Source: Proteiniclasticum sp043951855
Lineage (GTDB): Bacteria; Bacillota; Clostridia; Clostridiales; Clostridiaceae
DNA: 64,000 bases
Direction: 5' to 3'
NCBI RefSeq assembly: GCF_043951855.1
Contig: NZ_JBINJW010000004.1
Coordinates: 1-64,000 of the forward strand
The first letter of the stretch is position 1. Each line of letters starts with the position of its first letter. The notes under the pieces were generated by a model. The model worked only from the letters and a program-made list of their open reading frames with translations, had not been told where the DNA came from and ran no database searches. Shown here in pieces: positions 51,991 to 61,165 of this stretch. A program made the position numbers and the translations under genes.

Positions 51991-53544
51991 ATGTCAACTA
52001 TGGATTTACTGGGGCTCAGAAGAGAACAGTTAAAGGAAGGGTATTCTGTATGCAGGCTGATCAATGAGGCCGTGGCAAGAGGGGAAGGCAGACTGACCAG
52101 AGAAGGAGCCCTGCTCATTGAAACCGGACAGTATACAGGGCGTTCGCCCAAGGACCGTTTTATTGTGAGAGATGAAGTCACGAAAGAGACTGTGGCTTAC
52201 GGCAAAACCAATTTGCCCATGGATGAAGAGGTCTATCAGAATCTTCTTCAGAAGACGAAGGAATATATGAGAGATAAGGAACTGTATCTGGTGAAGGCAC
52301 TGGCCGGCTCTTCCGACAAGTACGCACTGAAGATCAACGTCTTATGCGAGGATGCCGCACAGGCAGCCTTCTCCAGTCAGATTTTCATCAAGGATAATGA
52401 GAGAGAAGGCGTGGATGCGGACTTCACCGTCGTGGCGTTGCCGAACCTGAAGGCGGAAGGAGAAAAGGACGGCATCCATTCGGAAGCCTTCATCATCATC
52501 AGTTTCAGGGACAGACTGGTACTCATAGGGGGAACCAAGTACTCCGGTGAAATCAAGAAATCCGTGTTCTCCGTGATGAATTATCTGCTGCCGGAAGAAG
52601 GGGTTCTTCCTATGCACTGCTCCGCCAATATGGGCAAAGATGGAAAAACTGCTCTTTTCTTCGGACTTTCAGGAACAGGCAAGACCACCTTATCGGCAGA
52701 TCCCAAGAGACTGCTCATTGGAGATGATGAACATGGCTGGTCAGACGAAGGTGTCTTCAATTTCGAAGGCGGCTGCTATGCCAAGTGCATCAATCTGGAT
52801 GCAGAGAAGGAAAAGGAAATCTACGAGGCCATCCGGTTCGGATCGGTGCTGGAAAATGTCGTGGTCAACGACAAGGGAGAAGCAGACTACTGCGACAATG
52901 TCCTGACGGAAAACACCCGATGCACGTATCCTCTGGAATACATCGAACATAGAGTGGATGAGAAGAAGGGTGGACACCCTAGTACCATTCTGTTTCTCAC
53001 AGCAGATGCCTTCGGCGTCATTCCCCCAGTATCGAAACTTACTAGAGAAGGTGCCATGTACCACTTCATGTCCGGTTACACCTCAAAGCTTGCTGGAACG
53101 GAAAGAGGCATCGTGAATCCTGAAACCACTTTCAGTGCGCTTTTCGGAGAACCCTTCATGCCAAGGGAAATCCAAGAGTATGCTCAGCTTCTGGGAACCA
53201 TGATCGATGAGCATGATACAGAGGTGTACCTGATCAATACAGGATGGAGCGGCGGAGTATACGGAGTCGGGGAGAGAACACCACTGAAGTATACAAGGCT
53301 CATGGTGGATGCGGCGCTCAGCGGCGAATTCAATGATGTGGAGTTTGTCCATGATGAGATCTTCAATCTGGATATTCCGGTGAAGGTTCCTGGCGTTCCT
53401 GATGAAATCCTGATTCCGAAGAAGCTGTGGAAAGACGCTGCGGAATATGAGAAGGTGGCAACGGAGCTTTCAGGAAAGTTCAAGGAGAATTTCCACCGCT
53501 TCGAGAATGTATCCGAAACCATCACTCAGGCAGGACCGCGCTAG
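51991..53544 (+). CDS. pckA: Phosphoenolpyruvate carboxykinase (ATP)
   Basis: Interconverts oxaloacetate plus ATP with PEP, CO2 and ADP, in gluconeogenesis or, in anaerobes, in fermentation. The 517-residue product has GRSPKDRFIV (about 45), FFGLSGTGKTTLSAD (kinase-1a), GDDEHGWSDEGVFNFEGGCY (kinase-2/PCK motif) and LTADAFGVIPPVS. ATG 51991 has AAGGAGG 7 bases upstream. Monocistronic with a long leader. Confidence 0.97.
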   Translation: MSTMDLLGLRREQLKEGYSVCRLINEAVARGEGRLTREGALLIETGQYTGRSPKDRFIVRDEVTKETVAYGKTNLPMDEEVYQNLLQKTKEYMRDKELYLVKALAGSSDKYALKINVLCEDAAQAAFSSQIFIKDNEREGVDADFTVVALPNLKAEGEKDGIHSEAFIIISFRDRLVLIGGTKYSGEIKKSVFSVMNYLLPEEGVLPMHCSANMGKDGKTALFFGLSGTGKTTLSADPKRLLIGDDEHGWSDEGVFNFEGGCYAKCINLDAEKEKEIYEAIRFGSVLENVVVNDKGEADYCDNVLTENTRCTYPLEYIEHRVDEKKGGHPSTILFLTADAFGVIPPVSKLTREGAMYHFMSGYTSKLAGTERGIVNPETTFSALFGEPFMPREIQEYAQLLGTMIDEHDTEVYLINTGWSGGVYGVGERTPLKYTRLMVDAALSGEFNDVEFVHDEIFNLDIPVKVPGVPDEILIPKKLWKDAAEYEKVATELSGKFKENFHRFENVSETITQAGPR

Positions 53545-53777
53545 AAGAACTTCATATTGCTGTAAAGATTCAGAGTTACCAGGAGAAGTTTCAGGGAGGA
53601 AGCGGGTAGCTCTGGATCTTTCTTTCTCTTTTATAAGACATATAAACAGTTATGACAACTCATAGAGATAAATGTGCATTGTTATTGAATTTTTAAGACT
53701 AATTTCAAGTATTCTCTTTGGAATTTGTGTAAAATAGATAAGGAATGATTAAATGAGAAATACGGAGGAAATTATTT

Positions 53778-54617
53778 TTGGATATTTATTTTATATTTAA
53801 GGCCATCGTGGTAGCCATCGTGGAAGGACTCACGGAATTTGTGCCTGTGTCATCCACAGGGCATATGATTCTGGCTGGAGACCTCATCGGTTTTCCGGAG
53901 AATGAATTCACCAGAATGTTCAATGTGGTGATTCAGCTGGGTGCAATCCTTGCCATCGTCGTTTTATACTGGGAGAAGCTCTTCACCATGGCGAAGTCTT
54001 TCTTCAAAGGTGAGAAGAAGGGTCTGAACTTCGGCATCGCACTGATCATCGGTGTGCTTCCTGCAGCGGTTCTGGGATTTCTTTTCGAGGACTTCATTGA
54101 TGCTTACCTTTTCAAGCCGCTGCCCGTGATCATCGGACTGTTTGTCGGTGCTGTGCTGCTCATTTTCGTGGAGAACAGGTATCGTGGAAAAGCCCATGTT
54201 CATGAAGTGGAGGATATTTCTAAAATGTCTGCGCTGAAGATCGGATTCTTCCAGTGCCTGGCCATGTGGCCAGGGATGTCCAGATCCTCCTCCACCATCA
54301 TGGGTGGCTGGATCAGTGGTCTGGATTCCAAGATCGCATCAGAGTACTCTTTCTTTCTGGCCATTCCGGTGATGATCGGGGCATCCCTGCTTAAGATGGT
54401 GAAGTTCCAGTCTGATGTAGGATTCTCCTCCTTAGGAAGCACCGAATGGGTGTCCTTCGGACTTGGCTTCGTGGTGGCGTTCATCGTGGCCCTTCTCTGC
54501 GTGAAGGCGTTCATCAGCTACATCCAGAGAAAGCCCATGAAGATTTTCGCCTATTACAGAATTGCCATTTCAGCCATCTTTGCCGTACTTCTTCTGACTC
54601 AGACAATTAGTCTCTAA
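53778..54617 (+). CDS. uppP: Undecaprenyl-diphosphatase
   Basis: Recycles the lipid carrier of peptidoglycan synthesis (also gives bacitracin resistance). The 279-residue membrane protein has about eight helices, with EGLTEFVPVSSTGH (about residue 13-26) and PGMSRSSSTIMGG, both family active-site motifs. The start is TTG with CGGAGG upstream. Confidence 0.96.
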   Translation: MDIYFIFKAIVVAIVEGLTEFVPVSSTGHMILAGDLIGFPENEFTRMFNVVIQLGAILAIVVLYWEKLFTMAKSFFKGEKKGLNFGIALIIGVLPAAVLGFLFEDFIDAYLFKPLPVIIGLFVGAVLLIFVENRYRGKAHVHEVEDISKMSALKIGFFQCLAMWPGMSRSSSTIMGGWISGLDSKIASEYSFFLAIPVMIGASLLKMVKFQSDVGFSSLGSTEWVSFGLGFVVAFIVALLCVKAFISYIQRKPMKIFAYYRIAISAIFAVLLLTQTISL

Positions 54618-54681
54618 AGGTTTTCCTTTATTTTTCCTTTTATGGTAAAATTAGCTTAGTAACAAATTGGAGTGATTGTAA

Positions 54682-55440
54682 ATGAAAGAAGTTAGAAGAT
54701 ATCTTGAAGACCGTCTTGGAAAATACAGTTTTTATTTTGAAGATCTGAAATCCGGATTCATCTACGGATACAATGAACACATCAAAATGACTTCTGCAGG
54801 GTGCATGAAGCTTCCTGTGGCCATGGCTGTCATTAAGGATGTGGAAGAAGGAAAGCTTTCGCTGGATGATCTTGTGCTTCTGGAGAGCAGAGACCGCGTG
54901 GAAGGTTCAGGAATCCTGAAGCATCTTAATTCCAGAGAATATACCGTGAATGAACTTGTCATTGTGATGCTGGTGGAAAGCGACAACACCGCAACGCAGA
55001 AACTGGTGAGCCTCATTGGATTCGAGGAGCTGAAGGCGAAATTCGAGGAAATGGGACTGAATGATACCACCATGAATGATATGCCTGGTTCACCGATCAA
55101 TCTTACAACAAGCTTTGATCTGTCCTTGTGCTGGAAGCTGCTGAAGGAAGAGCGCTATCTTTCCAAAGAGCATTCCAGATACATCATTGAGCTTCTGAAG
55201 AGCGAGAACAAGAAGAAGAAGACCGGATTCTATCTGGATGAGTCCCTGAAGCATAAGATTGCCAGCAAGGCAGGAGACATGCAGGGTGTGGAGAATGATA
55301 CAACGCTCATCGAGCTTCAGAAAGGGGATTTCATCTTCACCATCATGAGTGCGGATATTCCCAACAGTGTATACGGTCTGGTATCCCTGGCCAAATCAGG
55401 GAAGATGATCTGGGATGGAATCACATACAACTGGAAATAA
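54682..55440 (+). CDS. Class A beta-lactamase-like protein lacking the catalytic serine
   Basis: A 252-residue serine-hydrolase-fold protein with no signal peptide. The SDN loop is intact (VESDNTATQ), but the SxxK motif reads SAGCMKLP: aligned with typical SASMIKLP, Ser is replaced by Gly while Lys stays. The KTG motif reads KAG. Activity by the usual mechanism is therefore unlikely, and the protein is predicted to be cytosolic. It may be a binding or regulatory pseudoenzyme. Confidence 0.78.
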   Translation: MKEVRRYLEDRLGKYSFYFEDLKSGFIYGYNEHIKMTSAGCMKLPVAMAVIKDVEEGKLSLDDLVLLESRDRVEGSGILKHLNSREYTVNELVIVMLVESDNTATQKLVSLIGFEELKAKFEEMGLNDTTMNDMPGSPINLTTSFDLSLCWKLLKEERYLSKEHSRYIIELLKSENKKKKTGFYLDESLKHKIASKAGDMQGVENDTTLIELQKGDFIFTIMSADIPNSVYGLVSLAKSGKMIWDGITYNWK

Positions 55441-55462
55441 TACTAGTGCAACACTATGAGAG

Positions 55463-55494
55463 ATATCGGCAGCCGAAACTGCCGGTATTTTTTT
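55463..55494 (+). terminator. Terminator after the serine-hydrolase-like gene
   Basis: ATATCGGCAG (55463-55472) pairs with CTGCCGGTAT (55479-55488), with a T run after. Confidence 0.88.
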
Positions 55495-55638
55495 CTGTAA
55501 TAAATTCCATGTAGAATCTGTTCTAAACTATGGTATACTTATATAGATAAATACCCTTGCAGTGTGATGCTGCCAGGAGGAAATAACAGGAAACAGAACG
55601 TCTTCTAACAGAAACGGAAAGACAGCAGGAGGATACGG

Positions 55639-56277
55639 ATGAAATATAAAGGACTGACCATAGTCTTATTCGCTGTGGTTACTTTCGGATTTATTTCTGG
55701 ACTAGTAAGTTACAACAGGAAACTGGACGATACCCTTGGGAAAGAGATTATTCAGGCCACAGCAGCGGATTTCGAATTTCCGTTGAAAAACAAGGAGCCT
55801 GAACCCCTATCCGAGAAGGAATATGGAGAAGAACCCCAAAACCAGTCAGAAGAGATCCTCGTTCCTTCACTTCTTGGTCTTCGGGAAGAAGAGGCGCTTT
55901 TAAAGCTCATAGAGCTTGGATTCACAGCGGATAAAGAGGAAGCATACGACGAGGATGCTGCCGAAGGAAGAATCGTTTCGCAGAATCCCGAGCCGGAGAC
56001 TTCTGCTGCACCTGGAAGCATCGTGAGGTTCACCGTGAGTCTGGGAAGCGAAGCGGAAGAAAGCATTACCGAGCAGATCATGGTTCCGAATCTCATCGGA
56101 TACACCAAAGAAGCGGCGGAGGCGGAGCTTAAGGAACTGGGATTCAGCGTGGATCATGAGTACAACCCTTCTGAGCATTATGAAGAGGGCTACGTCTATA
56201 GCCAGAACTACAAAGTAGGAGCCCTGGTGGATCTGGGTACCACCGTGAAAATCAGAATCAGTACAGGAAATGAATAA
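55639..56277 (+). CDS. Membrane-anchored PASTA protein (two repeats)
   Basis: A 212-residue protein with one N-terminal helix (about 5-25), an extracytoplasmic acidic linker and two PASTA domains (about 75-140 and 145-210; VPSLLGLREEEALLKLIELG, VPNLIGYTKEAAEAELKELG). PASTA domains bind peptidoglycan or muropeptides, usually on Ser/Thr kinases or PBPs, but no catalytic domain is present. A paralogue with three repeats follows after its own promoter. Confidence 0.88.
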   Translation: MKYKGLTIVLFAVVTFGFISGLVSYNRKLDDTLGKEIIQATAADFEFPLKNKEPEPLSEKEYGEEPQNQSEEILVPSLLGLREEEALLKLIELGFTADKEEAYDEDAAEGRIVSQNPEPETSAAPGSIVRFTVSLGSEAEESITEQIMVPNLIGYTKEAAEAELKELGFSVDHEYNPSEHYEEGYVYSQNYKVGALVDLGTTVKIRISTGNE

Positions 56278-56285
56278 ATCCATGG

Positions 56286-56321
56286 AAAAAGGTGTCAGGT
56301 GTAACAATCTGCGCCTTTTTT
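56286..56321 (+). terminator. Terminator after the first PASTA gene
   Basis: AAAAGGTGT with GCGCCTTTTT forms a short stem with G-T pairs, followed by Ts. Confidence 0.65.
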
Positions 56322-56391
56322 CGTGTGTTTCAAGGGTGTCCTATGATATAATGAGACATAATAAACAGGTATATACTAAGGGGGCAGTGTT

Positions 56392-57345
56392 ATGGTAAAG
56401 AAGTCCATTGCAGTCATATTATTTATAGTAGTTACTATAGGATTTCTTTATGGGTTTATCACCTATAACAAGAGATTAAGCGATATGCTCGATAAAGAGA
56501 TCAACCCTCAAGCTGTAGTGATGCCGGAGCAGCCTGAGAAGCCCGGTGAAGTGGTGACGGAAACCCCGGAGGAAAGCGGATCGGATACGGAGATGCCGGA
56601 AGAGGAAGAGCCTCAGGAAGAGCCGGAAGAGGCTTTGGAGCTTGTGGTCATTCCCTACATCATCGGACTCCATGAAGAAGATGCGGTGAAAGCGCTGGAG
56701 GAAAGAAACCTTGTGCCTGAAATCCATCTGGAATATGTGGATGGTGTCGAGAAAGAGTATGTGTTCTATCAGAGACCACCCAGAAACCAGGAGGTTCCTG
56801 AAGGAACCGTTGTAAGCTTCAGTGTGAGCCGAGGCCCCTATGGAAGCTCCGATACGGAAGCGAAGTCCATTGTACCTTCGGTCATCGGAAAGACCCAGGC
56901 CCAGGCTGAAAAGGCCATAAAAGATGCAGGTCTTCTGGTGAAGGTCAGGGAAAGCTATTCCAATGAGGTGATGAAAGGGAATGTCATTTCCTCGGATACC
57001 GCGGCTGGAAGAGAAGTGAAGGAAGGCAGCACGGTGACCATCACGGTGAGTATCGGCAAGGAACCTTCACAGCAGGTCATGGTCCCCGATGTGACAGGAC
57101 GTTCTTTGTCAGAAGCGGAAACGCTGCTGAGAAATGCCGGACTGCATGTCAGCACGACGCAGGCTTACTCGGATGTGGTTCAGGAGGGCATGGTCATTTC
57201 TCAGAATCCCGGAGCGATTCTCGTGGAACCGGGCAGCACAGTGAACATCACCATAAGCAGAGGGAAAGAACCGGAGCCGGAAGAACCTGAGGAGCCATCA
57301 GAGCCGGAAGAACCCGTCGATCCGGGAACTCCTTCGAACGGATAA
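56392..57345 (+). CDS. Membrane-anchored PASTA protein (three repeats)
   Basis: A 317-residue paralogue of the previous gene: similar N-terminal helix (residues 4-24), acidic linker rich in Glu/Pro, three PASTA domains (about 88-155, 160-225, 230-295; VPSVIGKTQAQAEKAIKDAG, VPDVTGRSLSEAETLLRNAG) and a Pro/Glu-rich C-terminal tail. No kinase or transpeptidase domain. Extended -10 TGATATAAT precedes it (near 56344-56352), so it has its own promoter. Confidence 0.9.
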   Translation: MVKKSIAVILFIVVTIGFLYGFITYNKRLSDMLDKEINPQAVVMPEQPEKPGEVVTETPEESGSDTEMPEEEEPQEEPEEALELVVIPYIIGLHEEDAVKALEERNLVPEIHLEYVDGVEKEYVFYQRPPRNQEVPEGTVVSFSVSRGPYGSSDTEAKSIVPSVIGKTQAQAEKAIKDAGLLVKVRESYSNEVMKGNVISSDTAAGREVKEGSTVTITVSIGKEPSQQVMVPDVTGRSLSEAETLLRNAGLHVSTTQAYSDVVQEGMVISQNPGAILVEPGSTVNITISRGKEPEPEEPEEPSEPEEPVDPGTPSNG

Positions 57346-57359
57346 TTGAACAGGATGCG

Positions 57360-57386
57360 AAAGAGCGGGGGAAACCGCTCTTTTCC
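57360..57386 (+). terminator. Terminator after the second PASTA gene
   Basis: AAAGAGCGG (57360-57368) pairs with CCGCTCTTT (57375-57383). Confidence 0.8.
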
Positions 57387-57451
57387 ACTTTGCGGTATTG
57401 TCGAAATAGCTACAGTTTCTGTGAACTTGTAACACTATATGGTGGAAATGG

Positions 57452-57480
57452 TTTACAATTTAGTGACAAAAAAGTATAAT
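57452..57480 (+). promoter_or_regulatory. Promoter of the GNAT gene
   Basis: -35 TTTACA (57452-57457), 17-base spacer, -10 TATAAT (57475-57480). Confidence 0.7.
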
Positions 57481-57534
57481 TACTATTAATATCACTTTCA
57501 GAAGTAGATATAGTATATGTGTGTGGGGTAAAAT

Positions 57535-58062
57535 ATGACTGCGATTGAAGTAAACTCGAGTATTGTCATCAGACGTCCGAGTGCTGATGACTTTTCAGAA
57601 ATCAAGGAATTTGTACGGAAGACCTGTGAAAATACCAGAAACACTTACGGGGAGCATGACTGGAACGAAACACCACTTGAAGACGGAACCTACGAGGAAA
57701 TGATGGAGCGATTCGGGGCCGGCAATATTCTTCTGGGATTCATGGATGGTGTTTTATCGGGCATCGTTGTGCTCACTCAGAAAAATTCCGAGAAGTTCAG
57801 ACATGTAGGAAACCTGACCCTGAGTCTACTGGCAGATGACATGATCGGGACCATGGGGAAGGAACTGATCTCCAGAATGATACTTACCTGCAAAGGAAAA
57901 GGGGTCATCAGAAAAGTGAACTTAAGAGTAAGAGAAGATCTCTTCAAGATCCAGGATATCTATAAATCTCTTGGATTCTATGAAGAAGGAAGTCTGGCAC
58001 GTGATGTGTGCCTCAATGGAATGTTCTATTCCACGCTTCTTTTCGGAAGAAGCATAGACTGA
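57535..58062 (+). CDS. GNAT-family N-acetyltransferase-like protein
   Basis: A 175-residue single-domain protein. IVIRRPSADDFSEIKEFVRK at the start and IYKSLGFYEEGSLARDV near the end fit the GNAT fold. The acetyl-CoA loop (R/QxxGxG/A) is weak (DDMIGTMGKEL), so acetylation is not certain. Substrate unknown. Monocistronic between promoter and terminator. Confidence 0.72.
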   Translation: MTAIEVNSSIVIRRPSADDFSEIKEFVRKTCENTRNTYGEHDWNETPLEDGTYEEMMERFGAGNILLGFMDGVLSGIVVLTQKNSEKFRHVGNLTLSLLADDMIGTMGKELISRMILTCKGKGVIRKVNLRVREDLFKIQDIYKSLGFYEEGSLARDVCLNGMFYSTLLFGRSID

Positions 58063-58077
58063 TCGGTATACAATCAG

Positions 58078-58102
58078 CCCATCCTTTACGGATGGGTTTT
58101 TT
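58078..58102 (+). terminator. Terminator after the GNAT gene
   Basis: CCCATCC (58078-58084), loop TTTAC, GGATGGG (58090-58096), then six Ts. Confidence 0.85.
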
Positions 58103-58136
58103 CATTGAATTCTTCATATTTCACAGAAGCAGGTCC

Positions 58137-58166
58137 TTGTGTGATAAGATGGATATGTACTATAAT
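58137..58166 (+). promoter_or_regulatory. Promoter of ridA-tnaA
   Basis: -35 TTGTGT (58137-58142), 18-base spacer, perfect -10 TATAAT (58161-58166). Confidence 0.55.
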
Positions 58167-58203
58167 AATTCTGTAAACATTTACAGAACATGGAGGGATC
58201 AGA

Positions 58204-58581
58204 TTGAAAAAAGTAATAGCAACAAGCAAAGCACCAGGTGCCATCGGACCTTATTCCCAGGCGATCATGGCAGGGAATCTCATCTACACATCAGGTCAGC
58301 TGCCAATGGATGCGGAAACCGGTGAAATGGTGGAAAACGACATCGTACTGCAGACTAGAATGTCGCTGAAGAACGTCAAGGCGATTCTGGAGGAAGCGGG
58401 TTCTGGCATGGATAAGATCGTGAAGACTACGGTTTATCTCAGTGATATGGCAAACTTCGGAAAGATGAATGAAGTCTACAAGGAATTCTTCTCTGGAGAC
58501 TATCCTGCAAGAAGCGCATTCCAGGTGGCAAGACTACCTAAGGATGCCCTGGTGGAAATTGAAGTAGTAGCAATCGTGTAG
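58204..58581 (+). CDS. ridA: RidA family reactive enamine/imine deaminase
   Basis: Hydrolyses 2-aminoacrylate and related imines made by PLP enzymes. The 125-residue protein has APGAIGPYSQAI, SGQLPMD and YPARSAFQVARLP with the key Arg, plus VEIEVVAI at the end. The start is TTG with GGAGG upstream. It lies 73 bases before tryptophanase in the same direction; that enzyme forms 2-aminoacrylate, so the pairing makes chemical sense. Confidence 0.95.
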   Translation: MKKVIATSKAPGAIGPYSQAIMAGNLIYTSGQLPMDAETGEMVENDIVLQTRMSLKNVKAILEEAGSGMDKIVKTTVYLSDMANFGKMNEVYKEFFSGDYPARSAFQVARLPKDALVEIEVVAIV

Positions 58582-58654
58582 AGACAGACTGTTTACAGGC
58601 GGCAGCACAGAGAGCATGGTAGGGGCTAATATATTTTAGATGGGGGATTAATTA

Positions 58655-60037
58655 ATGAGCGTGAAGTACTTTGCGGAGCCTTTCAAAATCAAGATGGTGG
58701 AACCGATCAAGATTCTGACAAGGGAAGAGAGAATTGAGAAGATCAGAGAAGCGAATTATAATGTGTTCAGCCTGGCGGCTGAGGACTGCTATATCGATCT
58801 TCTGACAGATAGCGGAACAGGTGCCATGAGCGCAGACCAGTGGGCTGGGATTATGCTGGGGGATGAATCCTACTCAGGATCCAAGAGCTTCTATAAGCTG
58901 CAGAAGTCTGCAAAAGACATCTTCGGATATGAGTTCATTCAGCCTGTGCATCAGGGAAGAGCAGCAGAGAAAGTGGTGATGCCGATACTTCTGGGGGAAG
59001 GAAAAGTGTCCATTTCCAATATGCACTTCGATACCACAAGAGCCCACGTGGAAATTGCCGGAGCAAGAGCCGTGGACTGCGTGGTTCCGGAAGCGCTGGA
59101 TACAGAATCCTATGCACCCTTCAAGGGCAACATGGACAATGAGCGACTGGTGAAGCTCATCGATGAATATGGAAAGGAAAATGTGGGCGCCATCATCATT
59201 ACGGTGACAAACAACAGTGCCGGCGGACAGCCCGTTTCCATCGCGAACATCAGAGAGACTTCAAGAATCGCCAAAGAGAATGGCATCACAGTCATCATCG
59301 ATGCGGCCCGCTATGCGGAAAACTGCCACTTCATCAAAAACAGAGAAGAAGGCTATGAGAAGAAAAGCATCAGAGAAATCGCCAGAGAGATCTTCAGTTA
59401 TGGGGACATCTTCACCATGAGTTCCAAAAAGGATGCCATCGTGAACATCGGTGGCCTTGTGGGCGTGAAAAATGATGCGGAGCTTTTTGAGAAGGTCAAG
59501 GCCAACACCATCCCCATGGAGGGATTCATCTCCTACGGCGGACTGGCAGGAAGAGACCTGGAAGCTTTAGCGGTGGGTCTTCAGGAGGGCGTGGACGAAG
59601 ACTTCCTGAGATATCGAATCGGTCAGATGGAATATCTGGCTGGAAAGCTGGAAGAAGCAGGAATTCCATACCAGAGTCCTGTGGGCGGTCACGCGGTGTT
59701 CCTGGATGCAAAGAAGCTTCTGCCGCATATTCCTTACAATGAATTCCCGGCTCAGGCGCTGGCCATAGAGCTGTATATCGAAGCGGGCATCAGAAGCTGC
59801 GACATCGGTTCCTATATGCTCGGAAACGATCCGGATACAGGAGAGCAGCTCCAGTCCGAGTTTGAATTCACAAGACTGGCTGTACCAAGAAGAGTCTATA
59901 CCCAGTCCCATCTGGATGTGATTGTGGAGGCACTGAAGGAGATCAAGAAGCGCAAGGATACACTGAAGGGATACAGAATCACCTGGGAACCGAAGATTCT
60001 GAGACACTTCACAGCGAAGCTGGAACCGATCAGATAA
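58655..60037 (+). CDS. tnaA: Tryptophanase
   Basis: PLP enzyme that splits tryptophan to indole, pyruvate and ammonia. The 460-residue protein is close in sequence to both tryptophanase and tyrosine phenol-lyase. LLTDSGTGAMS, PVHQGRAAE and MSSKKDAIVN (PLP Lys) are shared. Where tyrosine phenol-lyase has the phenol-binding Arg (MERG), this protein has CDIG, like VEIG of E. coli TnaA, and the C-terminus (EPKILRHFTAKLEPI) is also TnaA-like. No tnaC leader or TnaB permease gene is present. Ends at a strong terminator. Confidence 0.92.
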   Translation: MSVKYFAEPFKIKMVEPIKILTREERIEKIREANYNVFSLAAEDCYIDLLTDSGTGAMSADQWAGIMLGDESYSGSKSFYKLQKSAKDIFGYEFIQPVHQGRAAEKVVMPILLGEGKVSISNMHFDTTRAHVEIAGARAVDCVVPEALDTESYAPFKGNMDNERLVKLIDEYGKENVGAIIITVTNNSAGGQPVSIANIRETSRIAKENGITVIIDAARYAENCHFIKNREEGYEKKSIREIAREIFSYGDIFTMSSKKDAIVNIGGLVGVKNDAELFEKVKANTIPMEGFISYGGLAGRDLEALAVGLQEGVDEDFLRYRIGQMEYLAGKLEEAGIPYQSPVGGHAVFLDAKKLLPHIPYNEFPAQALAIELYIEAGIRSCDIGSYMLGNDPDTGEQLQSEFEFTRLAVPRRVYTQSHLDVIVEALKEIKKRKDTLKGYRITWEPKILRHFTAKLEPIR

Positions 60038-60055
60038 AGCAGCATAAGAAGAATG

Positions 60056-60103
60056 AAAGACATGAGAACAGAAGCATTGCTTGGACGTTCTCATGTCTTT
60101 TCC
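60056..60103 (+). terminator. Terminator after tnaA
   Basis: A perfect 14-base stem AAAGACATGAGAAC (60056-60069) / GTTCTCATGTCTTT (60087-60100). Confidence 0.88.
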
Positions 60104-60156
60104 ATAGAGCTTCACTCATTCTGATACAAATTTGTCATTTGACGCCCGGAAAGAAG

Positions 60157-60172
60157 TGATACTATGGTATCA
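60157..60172. promoter_or_regulatory. Inverted repeat TGATAC-TATG-GTATCA before the 60.2 kb gene
   Basis: A perfect 6+4+6 inverted repeat covers the likely -10 (TATGGT, with TTGACG at 60139-60144 as -35, 18-base spacer). Possible operator of an unknown regulator. Confidence 0.4.
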
Positions 60173-60219
60173 TGAATGTATTATATAGAAAGAATAGATA
60201 GATCGGGAGGAATAGTATC

Positions 60220-61089
60220 GTGGAAAATGGAAAGAAACCCTCAGTGCTCATCGCCATAGGCATCATCCTTCTACTTCTGGGGAATACGGTCATTCTCTGG
60301 AGCAAGATGGACCATCTGGAGAATGAACTTTTTCATGTCAGGAGCAGCATTTCAGGCATCTCCTTCGGCAATGACACCTATGGGATGGAGCAAAGAATCA
60401 TGGAGGAGATCAGAAAGGAAGCCAGTATTCTGGAATCCAGTGAAACGGCTCTGGCATTTCGAAACAACGAGCTGCAGGTGAAGGTTTCTCTGGTGCCTAA
60501 GGTGCTAAATGAAGGGGACACCTTCTATGTGGTGTCCGGATATGAGAAAGTGGAAGCCAGAAAGATCGATGAAGTCACTTTTTTGGCAAATCTGGCCATG
60601 AACACGAAAAATCCCATGGAGCTCTACGTTGTCACTGAAACCCAGGAAGGCACCCTACAGGAAAAACTGCCTGAAGTCTATCTGGAACAGTTTCTCAGCG
60701 TGGATCTTTGGAGCACCAGCATCCATGAGGACAGAACACTTCAGCTGGAGCTGTCTGCAGCCATGGAAGAGTCCAGCCCCTTTCTGGAATCGCTGGATGA
60801 GGCAAAGGTCAGAGTTTATGACCGTATCGGCAAGGAAATCATGGAAATCCCTCTAGAAGAAATCGACCCCAACAATTCACTGAGAGAAGAGGATTTCGGA
60901 TACAAGTACAGTGCTTTTGAAGTGATACTTCCGGAGGAGCTATATGACATGGACTATTTCCATGTGAAGGCCGTCCTGAAGAATTACGGCATCACCATGA
61001 TCTCCGATGAAATCTATAGCGTCAGTAAGGATGGCTCTGCACTGGAAGGGGTCGGCGGAAACGGATTCCAGATCTTCTATGACAACTAG
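60220..61089 (+). CDS. Signal-anchored extracytoplasmic protein of unknown function
   Basis: A 289-residue protein with one N-terminal helix (about 8-27) and a large extracytoplasmic part rich in strands and acidic residues. I do not recognise the family. Motif-like segments FYVVSGYEKVEARKIDEVTF and ELYDMDYFHVKAVLKNYG suggest two Ig-like beta domains. The start is GTG with GGGAGG 11 bases upstream. Monocistronic. Confidence 0.7.
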   Translation: MENGKKPSVLIAIGIILLLLGNTVILWSKMDHLENELFHVRSSISGISFGNDTYGMEQRIMEEIRKEASILESSETALAFRNNELQVKVSLVPKVLNEGDTFYVVSGYEKVEARKIDEVTFLANLAMNTKNPMELYVVTETQEGTLQEKLPEVYLEQFLSVDLWSTSIHEDRTLQLELSAAMEESSPFLESLDEAKVRVYDRIGKEIMEIPLEEIDPNNSLREEDFGYKYSAFEVILPEELYDMDYFHVKAVLKNYGITMISDEIYSVSKDGSALEGVGGNGFQIFYDN

Positions 61090-61165
61090 ACCGGCAAAAA
61101 GGTTTATGAGTAAGCTGGAACGATCAATAATACACGAAATGAAAATAGAATGAGACAAGAGGAAA

